Positions 8,649 to 17,764 of a stretch of DNA of 60,077 nt are shown one piece after another. Made by a program: the position numbers and the translations under genes. The notes beneath the pieces are model-generated. The model did not search any database and had not been told where the DNA came from. It saw only the letters and a list, made by a program, of their open reading frames with translations. Each line of letters opens with the position of its first letter. Within the stretch, counting starts at the first letter, position 1. This stretch comes from DASZMX01 sp035551475 (GTDB lineage Bacteria; Verrucomicrobiota; Verrucomicrobiia; Limisphaerales; Palsa-1400): the NCBI GenBank assembly GCA_035551475.1, contig DASZMX010000040.1:1-60077 (forward strand), written 5' to 3'.

Positions 8649-8686
8649 GTGAAACCTAAATGAATATTTTTATAGGAAAACTTCAC
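8649..8686. promoter_or_regulatory. Imperfect dyad in the divergent pseudopilin/Ig-protein intergenic region
   Basis: GTGAA (8649-8653) and TTCAC (8682-8686) are inverted copies, with an inner CCTA (8655-8658) / TAGG (8673-8676) pair, around an AT-rich core containing TATAGG and TATTTTTA. It lies in the 250-bp gap between two divergent genes (starts at 8539 and 8791), so it could be an operator or part of overlapping promoters. The arms are unequally spaced, so the call is weak. Confidence 0.25.
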
Positions 8687-8790
8687 AGAAACGTCACTTT
8701 GCAGCCATTTGGTTGCCATGTAAGTGTGGGTAACTGTAGCGTCCTTTAAGGGGACATTCATCTGAAAACTTAATCCGTCTCTTGAATCCA

Positions 8791-11700
8791 ATGAAAAAAC
8801 TGATCGTCGCCTTGGGTTGCGCTGTGGCTTTGGCTACCGGCGCTTTGGCCCAAAATACCAATCTCACGTTTATTCCCGGCAAACTTGTCGTTTATCGCGC
8901 CGGGGATGGGGTCATCACCATTACCAGCGGACGCCAACATCCCGGCTTTGTCGAGGAATATGACACCGCGGCCACCAATCAAACGGCGCCACTGCTGTCC
9001 ATTGAACTTCCTACAAACGGTCCGGATTCTTTGTGGCTCAACGCCCATGCCGGCTCCGAGGGGCAGGGGTTCACCCGCTCCGCGGACCGCAAGTATTTGG
9101 TGATTTCCGGTTACGGCGGTGATTTGGGGACGATTCCCGGCACTCCTTCCGGGGCCACCAACTCCTCAGGCGTCGGTTATCCGCGCGGCTTTGGAATTAT
9201 CGATGCATTCACCAATTATCATGTGCCCTACGCCAGCGCGGATTGGTTTGGCATGCAGCCTGGCATCACCCAAAACAATCCCCGCGGCGTTGCCACGGAC
9301 GGCAGCAACAACTTTTGGGGATGCGGCACGATTGCGGGCACCCAGACCGGCGGCCTGCAGGAAACTGGCACGTTATTCTGGAACAGCGACATCTCGCCCA
9401 CCCCGGAATTGGTGCAGAGCGTGGTGCAGTCGGCCTACTTCATGAAAATCATCAATGGCTCCCTGTATATGGTTGCCAAGAACGAAGCCGGCGGCGCGCT
9501 GGCCAACGGCATTTACAATTTCGTGGATTTCTCGGGCAATGGCGGAGAGCCTGTTCCTTTGCCGTGGGCCCCGGGCAACGTCCAGCACATCGTCACGACG
9601 AACTTATTTCTCAATTTCGGGGCAGCGTTGTCGAAAGTCCTGGCCTTTGACATGGACCCGGCCGGAACCACGGTGTACGCCGCCGACAACGCGCTCGGCA
9701 TCGTGAAATTCGTCAATAGCGGCGGAACCTGGACTTCGCCCTACACCTTCAGCCCCACCAATATTGGCTCCGCCAAACAAGGTAAGGGCGGCACCGGCTG
9801 CTTTGGCATCGCGGTCGATTTCAGCGGGGAGAACCCCGTGATTTATGCCACGACCATGGATTTGGGCGATGGCGCCAACACCTGCTCTAACCGCCTCATC
9901 GCCATTGTGGACGATGGCAATCCGGGAACCAATCTGGTGGCCAAGACCCTCGCGGTGGCCAATGGCATCAACGAAGTTTTCCGCGGCGTGGCTTTCACGC
10001 CGGAAGTTTTGCCGGCCATCACGGCGCAGCCCGTTGATGTCAATACGACCACCAACGTGGCCGCGAGTTTGACCGTGGGAGTGGATTCAGTTTACGCCGT
10101 GCATTTCCAATGGCAGAAGGACGGCGTGGATGTGACAGATAATGCCAATATTTCCGGCTCGAACACCAACGTCCTCGTCTTCCGCCATGCCGATCTCACC
10201 AACGCTGGGGATTACTCGGTGATCGTCACGAATCAGTACGGCGCTGTCACCAGCGTAGTGGCTTCCGTCGCGGTTTCAGCCGTGGCCGTCGCTCCATCTT
10301 TGACGAACGGCGTGGCGCATCTCACCAATTTCATTGGCAATAACGCGGCCTTTACAGTCAATCCGAATGGCACGCCTGAATTCACCTACCAATGGTATTT
10401 TGGCGCAACCATGTTGACCGATGATGGCGTCAAATACAGCGGTTCCACCGCGTCCACCCTCTACGTGACCAATCTGCAATTGGCCGACGCGGGCAGCTAT
10501 TACGTCGCCATTCATAACGCCGGCGGCGAGAGTTCGAATTTGGTGGCCGTCCTGTCCGTGCAATTTGTCGTGCCCTCCATTGCTCCCGGCGGGGATCCAA
10601 CTGCGATCACGATGCTCGTCGGCCAGACGAATGCCCTCGGGGTGTCCTCGGTCTCCGGCACCGAACCCCTCAGTTACCAGTGGTACCGCGGCGTTCCCGG
10701 GTCGGCCTCGGCGGTCTCCGACTTGAACGAGTTCAGCGGCAGCGAAACAAACGACTTGACCATCAGCGGAGCCAGCCTGGGCGACGCTGGAAGTTACTTC
10801 GTAATCATCAACAATGCCGGCGGCTCCGCCACCAGTCTGGTGGCCACCGTCACCGTGGTCACACCTCCGCCCTTGTCGTTCGTGGCCTACAGCAACCAGG
10901 TTTATGCGCAGGAATTCGATTCCTTGCCTGATCCCGGCAGCATTCCTGTCAACACCGTAGGAGGCGGCGGCCCGGTCACCATCGGCGGCATCACCTATTC
11001 GGTGGCCAATCCGTTTGACTTCGCCTATCCGCTTTTCACCAACATCACCGCGGGCGATTCGGGAGGCTTGAATCTCGCGGCCACGATGTCCGGCTGGTAT
11101 GGCGAGTGTGATCTGGACACGCAAGGAGCGCAATTAGGCGCCAGCGACGGCAGCCAAACCACCGGCGGCGTCATCAGTTTTGGGACGCTGGACAATGGCA
11201 GCAATAATCGCTCGCTCGGTTTGATCGCCACCAGCACCTCGGGCGGCACGCATTTCGGATTGAAGCTGGTCAACGAGACCTCGGCCAACCTCAATTACAT
11301 CGATCTTGGATTCGTCGGCGAATATTGGAAGCTGGGCACCAAGCCCAAGACCCTCGCCTTCACTTACGCGATTGATCCGGCGGGCGCCAGTTCGACGCTG
11401 TCCGCCGCGGAAATTGCCGCCGCGCAGGCCAATCCTGTTTCGAGCTTGAATGTCAGCTTCCCGATCGCCTCGAAGGTCGGAGCCAACAATGGCAATGCCG
11501 CCTCCAATCAAGTGAATCTTGCCGTCACCAATCTTGCGCTCGCCACGCCGTGGCAGCCCGGATCGGCGCTTTGGCTGGTTTGGTCCATCAATGACGCCAC
11601 TGGCAGCGGTCAAGGTTACGGCATCGACCATCTCCGCTTCTCGGCGTCTAGTTCGACGAACGCTCCGGCCCTCAGCCAGGTGGCGCTCGGCAGCATCGCC

Positions 11701-11913
11701 TTCTCGAGTGTCAATGGCTTGAGCTTTAGTTTCACCAATGCGCCTGGCGCCAGCACGGACTTCAGCATTCGAGTCACAACCAACCTCGGTTTGCCTCTCA
11801 ATCAATGGCTGAATCTCGGCCACCCCAATGAAGTGTCTCCCGGCAATTACCAATTTGCCGATGGCGACGCCACCAATCAGGCCCAGAAATTCTATACGCT
11901 CACCAGTCCGTAA
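8791..11913 (+). CDS. Secreted protein: beta-propeller-like region plus three Ig-like domains
   Basis: A 1,040-residue exported protein. The ATG at 8791 gives MKKLIVALGCAVALATGALAQ, a clean signal peptide cut after ALA. Residues about 22-410 resemble a secreted beta-propeller-type region (repeated G-rich strands, no known catalytic motif). Then come three Ig-like domains at about residues 410-500, 505-595 and 600-695, each with a Y/FQWxxxG strand and a DAG(S/D)Y motif (FQWQKDGVD, YQWYFGATM, YQWYRGVPG). A C-terminal half of unknown fold ends in a roughly 65-residue module finishing NLG...FADGDATN...KFYTLTSP, related to the end of the sedolisin at 34544. The role is probably extracellular binding or degradation of a polymer, but no substrate can be named. 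A strong terminator follows at 11944. Confidence 0.8.
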   Translation: MKKLIVALGCAVALATGALAQNTNLTFIPGKLVVYRAGDGVITITSGRQHPGFVEEYDTAATNQTAPLLSIELPTNGPDSLWLNAHAGSEGQGFTRSADRKYLVISGYGGDLGTIPGTPSGATNSSGVGYPRGFGIIDAFTNYHVPYASADWFGMQPGITQNNPRGVATDGSNNFWGCGTIAGTQTGGLQETGTLFWNSDISPTPELVQSVVQSAYFMKIINGSLYMVAKNEAGGALANGIYNFVDFSGNGGEPVPLPWAPGNVQHIVTTNLFLNFGAALSKVLAFDMDPAGTTVYAADNALGIVKFVNSGGTWTSPYTFSPTNIGSAKQGKGGTGCFGIAVDFSGENPVIYATTMDLGDGANTCSNRLIAIVDDGNPGTNLVAKTLAVANGINEVFRGVAFTPEVLPAITAQPVDVNTTTNVAASLTVGVDSVYAVHFQWQKDGVDVTDNANISGSNTNVLVFRHADLTNAGDYSVIVTNQYGAVTSVVASVAVSAVAVAPSLTNGVAHLTNFIGNNAAFTVNPNGTPEFTYQWYFGATMLTDDGVKYSGSTASTLYVTNLQLADAGSYYVAIHNAGGESSNLVAVLSVQFVVPSIAPGGDPTAITMLVGQTNALGVSSVSGTEPLSYQWYRGVPGSASAVSDLNEFSGSETNDLTISGASLGDAGSYFVIINNAGGSATSLVATVTVVTPPPLSFVAYSNQVYAQEFDSLPDPGSIPVNTVGGGGPVTIGGITYSVANPFDFAYPLFTNITAGDSGGLNLAATMSGWYGECDLDTQGAQLGASDGSQTTGGVISFGTLDNGSNNRSLGLIATSTSGGTHFGLKLVNETSANLNYIDLGFVGEYWKLGTKPKTLAFTYAIDPAGASSTLSAAEIAAAQANPVSSLNVSFPIASKVGANNGNAASNQVNLAVTNLALATPWQPGSALWLVWSINDATGSGQGYGIDHLRFSASSSTNAPALSQVALGSIAFSSVNGLSFSFTNAPGASTDFSIRVTTNLGLPLNQWLNLGHPNEVSPGNYQFADGDATNQAQKFYTLTSP

Positions 11914-11943
11914 CTGGGGCCGTTTCGATCATCAAAGTCTCAG

Positions 11944-11975
11944 GCAGGGCGGGCGAAAGCCTGCCCTGCTTTTTT
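11944..11975 (+). terminator. Intrinsic terminator after the Ig-domain gene
   Basis: An 11-bp GC-rich stem, GCAGGGCGGGC (11944-11954) with GCCTGCCCTGC (11959-11969), closed by a GAAA tetraloop and with one G-T pair, is followed by six T residues (11970-11975). It starts 31 bp after the stop codon at 11913 and is the clearest intrinsic terminator in the window. Confidence 0.9.
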
Positions 11976-12023
11976 GTTAATGCTCGCTTCCACGCGGAAA
12001 TTAGGCTCTATTAAGGGCGTGTC

Positions 12024-13679
12024 ATGAGGTTGATCGAATATCTCAGCCGCAAATCTCGCATCACGGTCACATTGATCGGGTTGGCCTTGACCGTTTATAT
12101 CGGCGAGGTCGATTACCTCAGCGGGCCGATGGTGGCCATGCTTGTTTTTTACATGGCGCCGATTTGTTTTGTCGCATGGTTCGCCGGCCGCTGGCCCGGC
12201 ATCATCGTGGCGACCGTGGCGGCAGGCATTTGGTATTTTGCCAAGTGTTTTGATCCCAGCTCCATCGATAATTATGGCGTGCTCGTGTGGAACACCTTTA
12301 TGCGCTGGGGAGTGTTTTCCGCGATTGGCGCGCTCACGGCGGAGGTCGCCGAGCGCAAACGAGTGGAGGAAGCCTTGCGCGCTTCGCAGGAAGGGTTGGA
12401 AAGCCGGGTGCGCGCGCGCACGCAGGAACTCGCCGAGGCCAATCACGCGTTGCAGGCGGAAGTGGCGGAGCGCACGCGCGCGGAAGGAAACCTCAAGCAT
12501 CTCAACGAAACTCTCGAGCAGCGCGTGGCGGAGCGCAGCGCCGCCGCCGAAAATCGCGCGCAGGCCCTCGCCCGTTCGGAATCGGAATTGCGCCAGCAGA
12601 AAAACATCCTGCAATCCATTTTGAACAGCATGGGCGATGGCGTGATCGTCGCCGATGCCAAGGCGAGCATTCTGCTTTTCAATCCCGCCGCCGAACGCCT
12701 GATGCGCGCGGGTCTGGGCCGCATGGCGCCGGACGAATCGGTCGAGCCTTATCACACCTATTTGCCTGACACCTTGACCGCTTATCCCACCCACGAACAT
12801 CCCTTGCTCCGCGCGATTCGGGGCGAAGTTTTTGACGGCGCGGAAATATTCCTGCGCGAATCCAATCGTCCCGAGAGCCTCTGGGTCAGCGCCACTGGGC
12901 GGCCTTTGATCGACGAATCCGGACGCATCCAGGGCGGCGTCGTGGTCTTTAGCGACATCAGTCCGCGCCGTTTGCTCGAAAAACAAATTGCCGAAATCAG
13001 CGATCGCGAACAACGGCGCATTGGGCAGGATTTGCACGACAGCCTCTGTCAACAACTCGTGAGCACCGGCTTTGCCGTGGAATTGCTGCGCGAAAAACTG
13101 GAGCGGCGCAAAGCATCCGAGGCGGCGGACGTCGAAGCCATTGCGGACATGATCAATGGCGGCGTTTCCCAGGCGCGCCGCCTGGCCCGCGGGCTTTATC
13201 CCGTGCGCCTGGAAGTGGACGGCTTGGCGTCCGCCCTGGAGGAATTGGCCGCCACGGTCCAGCCGCATCATAATGTCACCTGCCATTTTTCCTGCGACGA
13301 ACCGGTGCTGATCTATGACGAAGTCGCGGGCAACAATCTTTATCGCATCGCCCAGGAAGCGATCAATAATGCTGTCAAACACAGCTCGTGCCAATCCATC
13401 TCCGTCGGTTTGGGGGCGGTGGAGGAGGAAGTGACGCTCACGATCAAGGACGATGGCGTGGGCTTCCCCGAAACCACCGTGGGCGGCGGCGGCATGGGCC
13501 TGCACATTATGAATTACCGGGCGAAAATGATCGGGGCCTCGCTGGATATTCGGCGCGGGGTGGGGGGCGGAACCATTGTCATTTGCTCATTTCACAACGA
13601 GCACATCGGAATCAAAAGCTCCGCCGGCGCCACGCTGGGCGGTCTTACCCCCGCCATGACAGCCGGCTTTTCCAGATAA
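12024..13679 (+). CDS. Membrane sensor histidine kinase (NarL/DegS-type HisKA_3)
   Basis: A 551-residue protein. Residues 12-105 hold several hydrophobic segments (membrane sensor). A coiled-coil linker rich in Glu, Arg and Ala runs from 105 to 195, and a PAS domain from about 195 to 315 (SILNSMGDGVIVADA, then GGVVVFSDISPRR). The HisKA_3 phosphoacceptor region REQRRIGQDLHDSLCQQL places the active His at 338. The ATPase domain follows, with an N box (QEAINNAVKHS, N449), DDGVGF and GGGMGLHIMNYR. Kinases of this class normally signal to NarL-type DNA-binding regulators; none is encoded nearby, so it appears orphan. The last 35 bp overlap the convergent glycosyltransferase gene. The input signal is unknown. 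Confidence 0.9.
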   Translation: MRLIEYLSRKSRITVTLIGLALTVYIGEVDYLSGPMVAMLVFYMAPICFVAWFAGRWPGIIVATVAAGIWYFAKCFDPSSIDNYGVLVWNTFMRWGVFSAIGALTAEVAERKRVEEALRASQEGLESRVRARTQELAEANHALQAEVAERTRAEGNLKHLNETLEQRVAERSAAAENRAQALARSESELRQQKNILQSILNSMGDGVIVADAKASILLFNPAAERLMRAGLGRMAPDESVEPYHTYLPDTLTAYPTHEHPLLRAIRGEVFDGAEIFLRESNRPESLWVSATGRPLIDESGRIQGGVVVFSDISPRRLLEKQIAEISDREQRRIGQDLHDSLCQQLVSTGFAVELLREKLERRKASEAADVEAIADMINGGVSQARRLARGLYPVRLEVDGLASALEELAATVQPHHNVTCHFSCDEPVLIYDEVAGNNLYRIAQEAINNAVKHSSCQSISVGLGAVEEEVTLTIKDDGVGFPETTVGGGGMGLHIMNYRAKMIGASLDIRRGVGGGTIVICSFHNEHIGIKSSAGATLGGLTPAMTAGFSR

Positions 13680-14490
13680 ACGTTGGGTGCGCGACGTGAT
13701 GGGTGACCCGTTTCTCGGGGCTTTTCTTCGTGTAAATCGCGTAAGCAAAAGGCTCCTGGCGATAAATCCCGCCGAGCCAGCGGCGCAGCCGATGATGCGC
13801 CACCAACGCCGGCGCCAAAACCTGCGCCCATTTTGGAGCCTGTAAAAACAGCTCGCGTTTTTCCCGCTGCGCGTCAGGTGTCAACATAAGGTTGACGCCC
13901 GTGTCGGCGAACGTGGAGACATACCTCCTCAAAATGCCCATGGGGATTTTCGCTGCCAGGGCTCGCAATACCCAATCTGCGTCTCCCACTGCCCGCAGTT
14001 TGGGCTCAAAATAAAAACCCTGATCGAGCAATTTGCGGCGGAAAAACATGGAGCAAGTAAATGTGGGCAAGGTTGCCACCATGACGTGGGGCGTGAAGGG
14101 CAGTTGCACCTTGCGATAGCACAGAAACTCTCCCTCGGCATCAACGACGACGCAATCTGCGAACAGGATATCGACGCGTGGATGTTGGTCAAAATACTCC
14201 GACACCTCCCGGAGAGCCCCTGGCAAATACTCCTCGTCGCAATTTAAGTATCCGACAACGTCCCCCGAAGACCGGCGCATCCCTCGATTGACGGCATCGT
14301 ACATCCCCGCATCCTTTTCAATATAAGCCCGCACCCGACGATCCGACTGCAACCACTCCTGTGTGCCGTCATCGGAACAACTGTCCTGCACAATATGCTC
14401 CAGTTCCACTCCTTGGTCCGCAACCGAAGCGATGCAAAGTTTCAGCCACGCAGAACTCCGAAAGCTCGGCGTAATGATTGAAAGCCGCAT
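13645..14490 (-). CDS. Family 2 glycosyltransferase (WcaA-like)
   Basis: A 281-residue GT-A fold enzyme. It starts MRLSIITPSFRS, followed by EHIVQDSCSDDGTQEWLQ, where the usual DGxSxDGT pattern is slightly changed (DSCSDDGT), and EKDAGMYDAVNRGMRRSSGD, the typical WcaA-like sequence around the nucleotide-sugar site. YLNCDEEYLPGAL replaces the common LNSDD metal motif. It should transfer a sugar from a nucleotide donor onto a lipid-linked oligosaccharide in the cytoplasm. It is the last gene of a minus-strand pair; the polymerase gene ends 6 bp upstream. Its 3' end overlaps the convergent kinase gene by 35 bp, so neither gene can have a terminator between them. Confidence 0.88.
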   Translation of the reverse strand: MRLSIITPSFRSSAWLKLCIASVADQGVELEHIVQDSCSDDGTQEWLQSDRRVRAYIEKDAGMYDAVNRGMRRSSGDVVGYLNCDEEYLPGALREVSEYFDQHPRVDILFADCVVVDAEGEFLCYRKVQLPFTPHVMVATLPTFTCSMFFRRKLLDQGFYFEPKLRAVGDADWVLRALAAKIPMGILRRYVSTFADTGVNLMLTPDAQREKRELFLQAPKWAQVLAPALVAHHRLRRWLGGIYRQEPFAYAIYTKKSPEKRVTHHVAHPTFIWKSRLSWRG

Positions 14491-14496
14491 GAGGAG

Positions 14497-16002
14497 CTAA
14501 GCCATTTGCCCGGCAAATTGCGCCACCGCCGCCGGTTGAGCCGAGCGCAAAGATTTCCTGGCCACTCCGCCGTTTATGCTGACGCTAAGCCCGAGGGTGC
14601 CCGTAAAGAGGAAGAGGTCAGATCGAATATCGCCCACCAAAAGAAAGAAGATAATGTGAGCCAGGAAAAATGAAAAAAGCAAAGTGTTCGGACGTCGTAG
14701 ACTTTGGGGGCCGTACTGCCAGTTAGCATGAAGAACCTTTATTCCCGCTAGAATAATCCACCCAAACGCCGCCACCCCAAATACACCCAGCGAAATCATA
14801 AGAGAGAGCGGGCCGCTATGGTAATCGCCCGCCACCCGCGCCACTTCAAACTGGTCGGACAACCCTCTCTCCGCAGCGATGCCCGCCAGATAAAGATCGT
14901 CCGGATCGATGCGATAACCTTTGCCCAGAAGAAAATACTTGGGAATATCGGGCACCAATGTCCTCCACATGTCGAGGCGCCAATTCCACGACCCGGTGGC
15001 ATCGCCCTCAACAGACGCCTCAATATGCACCGGCAAAAAGCTGATCGCACGCTGCGCAGACAGCGGCAATTTCGACGCAAAGACGATGGCAAGAGACATT
15101 ACGCAAATTCCCAGCCCAATACAAATAGGCAGAAAGATGGTGCGATGCAGTTTTTCAAAGAAAAATTGAAAAAAGCAGATCAAGCCAATGGATAAATAGA
15201 CAGAGCGAAACCCGCCGAAGGCTGCGGCCACCAACACGGCTAAGAATAACAGCAGGCGCCAGGGTTTCTGCCAATCAAGGATGCCGCGCAACCCGTACCG
15301 TGCCAGCAAAAAGCATATCACGGCGGTGGAAGCAGGCGCCAAGCCGCCAATGCGGTCAATTTCGGTGGCTCCCACATCCGCTGCAGCCTGCGAAATGGCG
15401 ACTTCTGGCGGGACCAGAAGGTAGAGCAGGTAAAAGGCCGGCCCCAGCACATAAACCAGATTGGACATCGCGAACGTAATACCCGATAAAAAAAACCAAC
15501 CCACGTAGCTTGCCGCTTTCTGCATGGGAACACGGATGGCAGCGAGGGCAAAATACCCGAAAATGGCTCCCAGCATGTAAACATAGCCCTTGCCGCCATA
15601 AGACTCGCCTCCCAGCGCGTGAATTCCGATCCCGCCGCGAAGAGCCGCGGTCAAAAACAAGACGATGGCCAGAAAGACGAGCGGCCTTTTAAGTTCGGGC
15701 ACACGAATGAAGTTCTGCTGGCCCATGATGTTGTTGAGCCACGAGATGGAAAAACTCAATGCCGCCAACAGCAGCCAAAAATGCGGCTGGGCTGGGAGGA
15801 AGAACACGTTGAAAGCCGAGTTCCAGAACAGAATCAGAAGAAAATGATGGCTCTTGAGAAGGAACGGCAGCGAGAACAAGAAAAGCAAAAGACCAATGAT
15901 AACCACCGTGCCCATGCCCGGCGCAGAAACTAGGAAGCCCACGAGAATTGCCAGGGGAATGGCAATGGCATAAATAATTAAAAGCTTCGGGACGCCAGAC
16001 AT
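14497..16002 (-). CDS. O-antigen polymerase/ligase-like membrane protein (Wzy family)
   Basis: A 501-residue polytopic membrane protein with roughly 10-12 hydrophobic segments and a large hydrophilic loop near residues 320-385 (SWNWRLDMWRTLVP, LLGKGYRIDP, GDYHSGPLSLMISLGVFG). That loop, with GxG and an H near a hydrophobic run, is typical of O-antigen ligase/Wzy proteins that polymerise or ligate undecaprenyl-linked sugars at the outer face of the inner membrane. The start at 16002 gives MSGVPKLLIIYAIAIPL; an upstream TTG at 16038 would add a polar, atypical leader. With the neighbouring Wzx-like flippase and glycosyltransferases it fits a Wzx/Wzy-dependent polysaccharide locus. Whether it is polymerase or ligase cannot be told. 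Confidence 0.82.
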   Translation of the reverse strand: MSGVPKLLIIYAIAIPLAILVGFLVSAPGMGTVVIIGLLLFLFSLPFLLKSHHFLLILFWNSAFNVFFLPAQPHFWLLLAALSFSISWLNNIMGQQNFIRVPELKRPLVFLAIVLFLTAALRGGIGIHALGGESYGGKGYVYMLGAIFGYFALAAIRVPMQKAASYVGWFFLSGITFAMSNLVYVLGPAFYLLYLLVPPEVAISQAAADVGATEIDRIGGLAPASTAVICFLLARYGLRGILDWQKPWRLLLFLAVLVAAAFGGFRSVYLSIGLICFFQFFFEKLHRTIFLPICIGLGICVMSLAIVFASKLPLSAQRAISFLPVHIEASVEGDATGSWNWRLDMWRTLVPDIPKYFLLGKGYRIDPDDLYLAGIAAERGLSDQFEVARVAGDYHSGPLSLMISLGVFGVAAFGWIILAGIKVLHANWQYGPQSLRRPNTLLFSFFLAHIIFFLLVGDIRSDLFLFTGTLGLSVSINGGVARKSLRSAQPAAVAQFAGQMA

Positions 16003-16257
16003 CCGGTCATTTTGTCGCAAGGCTCCCTTGCCTCGCAAACAAATTCATGCGCATTTTCATGCGCGGCAAGACGGCGGCCAAGCAAGGGCAGGCCCGCCGA
16101 CGCCGACGTCGCATTGAAGCGTTTCCAATTCGTGAATGGGTCTTCACCTCGGGGCATTGACGATCCGGGCGCGTCCCGCATGCCCCTTGACGCGCTGAGA
16201 ATCTTTAGAGTTTAATGTTCGCACGCTGGTACAACGACGATTAAATTCCCATGATTC

Positions 16258-17022
16258 ATGAGCGAAACGACACATGCCACACCTAGCACGGTGATCGACG
16301 GCCAATTGAACCCAGCCGAACGGGCATTCATCACCAAAGCTGTTCGGGAAGATTTGGTGAAGCCTGAAATAACGGTCGAAGTGGGCACCTGGCTGGGCGG
16401 CGGCAGCACACTGCATATTTTGCGCGCCCTCCAGGCGAATGGCACGGGACATCTTTGGGGGGTGGAAGCCTCCCAGGATATTTACGAGAAGATGCTCGCC
16501 AATATCCGACTCGGCGCGCCCGATGCCGCCGAACGATTCACGCCTCTGTTTGGCTTTTCGACCGTGGTTCTCCCAGAGTGGCTGGCGACGCTGGCGCCGG
16601 ACGCAAAGATTGACTTCGTGTTTCTTGATGGGGGTGACAAACCGTATGAGCAAATCGAAGAATTTCGTCTGCTGGCCCCGCGTTTGCGCACGGGCGGCAT
16701 TCTGATGGCGCACGATGCGCGCATGCGGAAAGGAAAATGGCTCGGGCCTTATGTGGCTGAATTGGACAACTGGGAGTCATCCGTGCACGATCTCAGTTTC
16801 GCCGGCATCTTTCGCGCCCGCAAAATCAAAGCCGAGCCCTCGCCCGCCAGTCTGAAGGCCGCCGAGCGCAAATTACGGTCCTTGCAACGCGAACCGCGGG
16901 AATTGGCGGCGCGGTTTTTGCCGAGTTGGTTCTGCGGCTTTGTGCTCCGCCTGTTGCCCGCATCCCTTTCCCGCCAATTGACTTTGGGGCCCCAGATTCT
17001 TGAGCATGATCGCCCCGCCTGA
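16258..17022 (+). CDS. Class I SAM-dependent methyltransferase in polysaccharide cluster
   Basis: A 254-residue protein. EVGTWLGGGSTLHILRAL (about residues 41-58) is the SAM-binding motif I, GVEASQDIYEKM provides the acidic residue of motif II, and FVFLDGGDKPYEQ then GGILMAHDARM match the later motifs of CmcI/TylF-like methyltransferases. The conserved FLDGxH is FLDGGD here. It may O-methylate a sugar residue of the polysaccharide. About 255 bp without a gene separate it from the divergent polymerase gene; I see no clear promoter there. Its 3' end overlaps the next gene by 17 bp. The C-terminal 60 residues are basic and hydrophobic and may touch the membrane. Confidence 0.8.
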   Translation: MSETTHATPSTVIDGQLNPAERAFITKAVREDLVKPEITVEVGTWLGGGSTLHILRALQANGTGHLWGVEASQDIYEKMLANIRLGAPDAAERFTPLFGFSTVVLPEWLATLAPDAKIDFVFLDGGDKPYEQIEEFRLLAPRLRTGGILMAHDARMRKGKWLGPYVAELDNWESSVHDLSFAGIFRARKIKAEPSPASLKAAERKLRSLQREPRELAARFLPSWFCGFVLRLLPASLSRQLTLGPQILEHDRPA

Positions 17023-17740
17023 TGGCTCCCACGAGGTGCCCATCGTGATGACCGCCACGGTGATTCCGCAAGACAAAGGCCCTTCCGCTTTTACTCCGGA
17101 AGAGCGCCTGGCGGAGTACGAGGCGGCCCTGACCTTTTACTTGAAATTCGCCCCGGTTTTTTTTCTGGAGAATTCCGGCTACCCGCTTGAACAGCATTCC
17201 GCCTTTCGTGAAACGAGCCGGCTGCAAGTCCGGCGTTTTCGCCGTTCCGCCAGCCCGGAAAAAGGCAAGGGGCATCAGGAATTTGAAATGTTGGACACAT
17301 GGCTGGCGGCGGAGAAAAACCCGCCGCCGCGCTGGCTCAAGATTACCGGGCGTTATCAATTTCTGAACCTTGAATCCATCCTGGAAGAATGCCGCAGCCC
17401 GCGCTGCCCCAGCCTTTTGATGGATCGACTGCCACGCCGTCAGATCGCCCGGACGTATTCGTTTTGCGTGGCGTCGCAATATTATCGGGACAAATTGCAG
17501 GGGCTGTACCAGCAGTGCGACGACCGGACCGGCGCCTGGGTGGAACGCGTCCTGTTTCAAAGATTGCGGGGTCAACCGACATCGGAAGTGCAGTTGTTCA
17601 AGACGCAGGCGCGGATCCAGGCGGCTTCGGGAGTTACGGGGCTGGCCTTTCCCACCGGACGATTCCAATGGGGCGTCAAACAAATGCTTCGCCGCGCCAA
17701 CCGGCTTCTGGATCGCCAATATTTATGGTATTCCGTCTGA
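17006..17740 (+). CDS. Conserved polysaccharide-cluster protein, family not recognised with certainty
   Basis: A 244-residue soluble protein. It starts VPIVMTATVIPQDKG, then EERLAEYEAALTFYL, FFLENSGYPLEQHS, KGKGHQEFEMLDTWL and WLKITGRYQFLNLESIL. I recall similar spacing of an N-terminal TATV-like strand, ENSG, GKG-E and TGRY in uncharacterised proteins of capsule loci, possibly a glycosyltransferase-like fold, but I cannot name the family. There is no signal peptide or membrane segment. The ATG at 17006 overlaps the methyltransferase gene by 17 bp; a TTG two codons earlier is possible. It sits between the methyltransferase and GT4 genes on the same strand, so a role in building the same glycan is likely. 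Confidence 0.7.
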   Translation: MIAPPDGSHEVPIVMTATVIPQDKGPSAFTPEERLAEYEAALTFYLKFAPVFFLENSGYPLEQHSAFRETSRLQVRRFRRSASPEKGKGHQEFEMLDTWLAAEKNPPPRWLKITGRYQFLNLESILEECRSPRCPSLLMDRLPRRQIARTYSFCVASQYYRDKLQGLYQQCDDRTGAWVERVLFQRLRGQPTSEVQLFKTQARIQAASGVTGLAFPTGRFQWGVKQMLRRANRLLDRQYLWYSV

Positions 17741-17764
17741 CCTCATGCCGTTTACGTGAATCCT

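Noticed and set aside
11940..13505. Minus-strand open frame of about 520 codons over the histidine kinase
   Set aside because: The plus frame has intact PAS, HisKA_3 and ATPase motifs; the antisense product has none.
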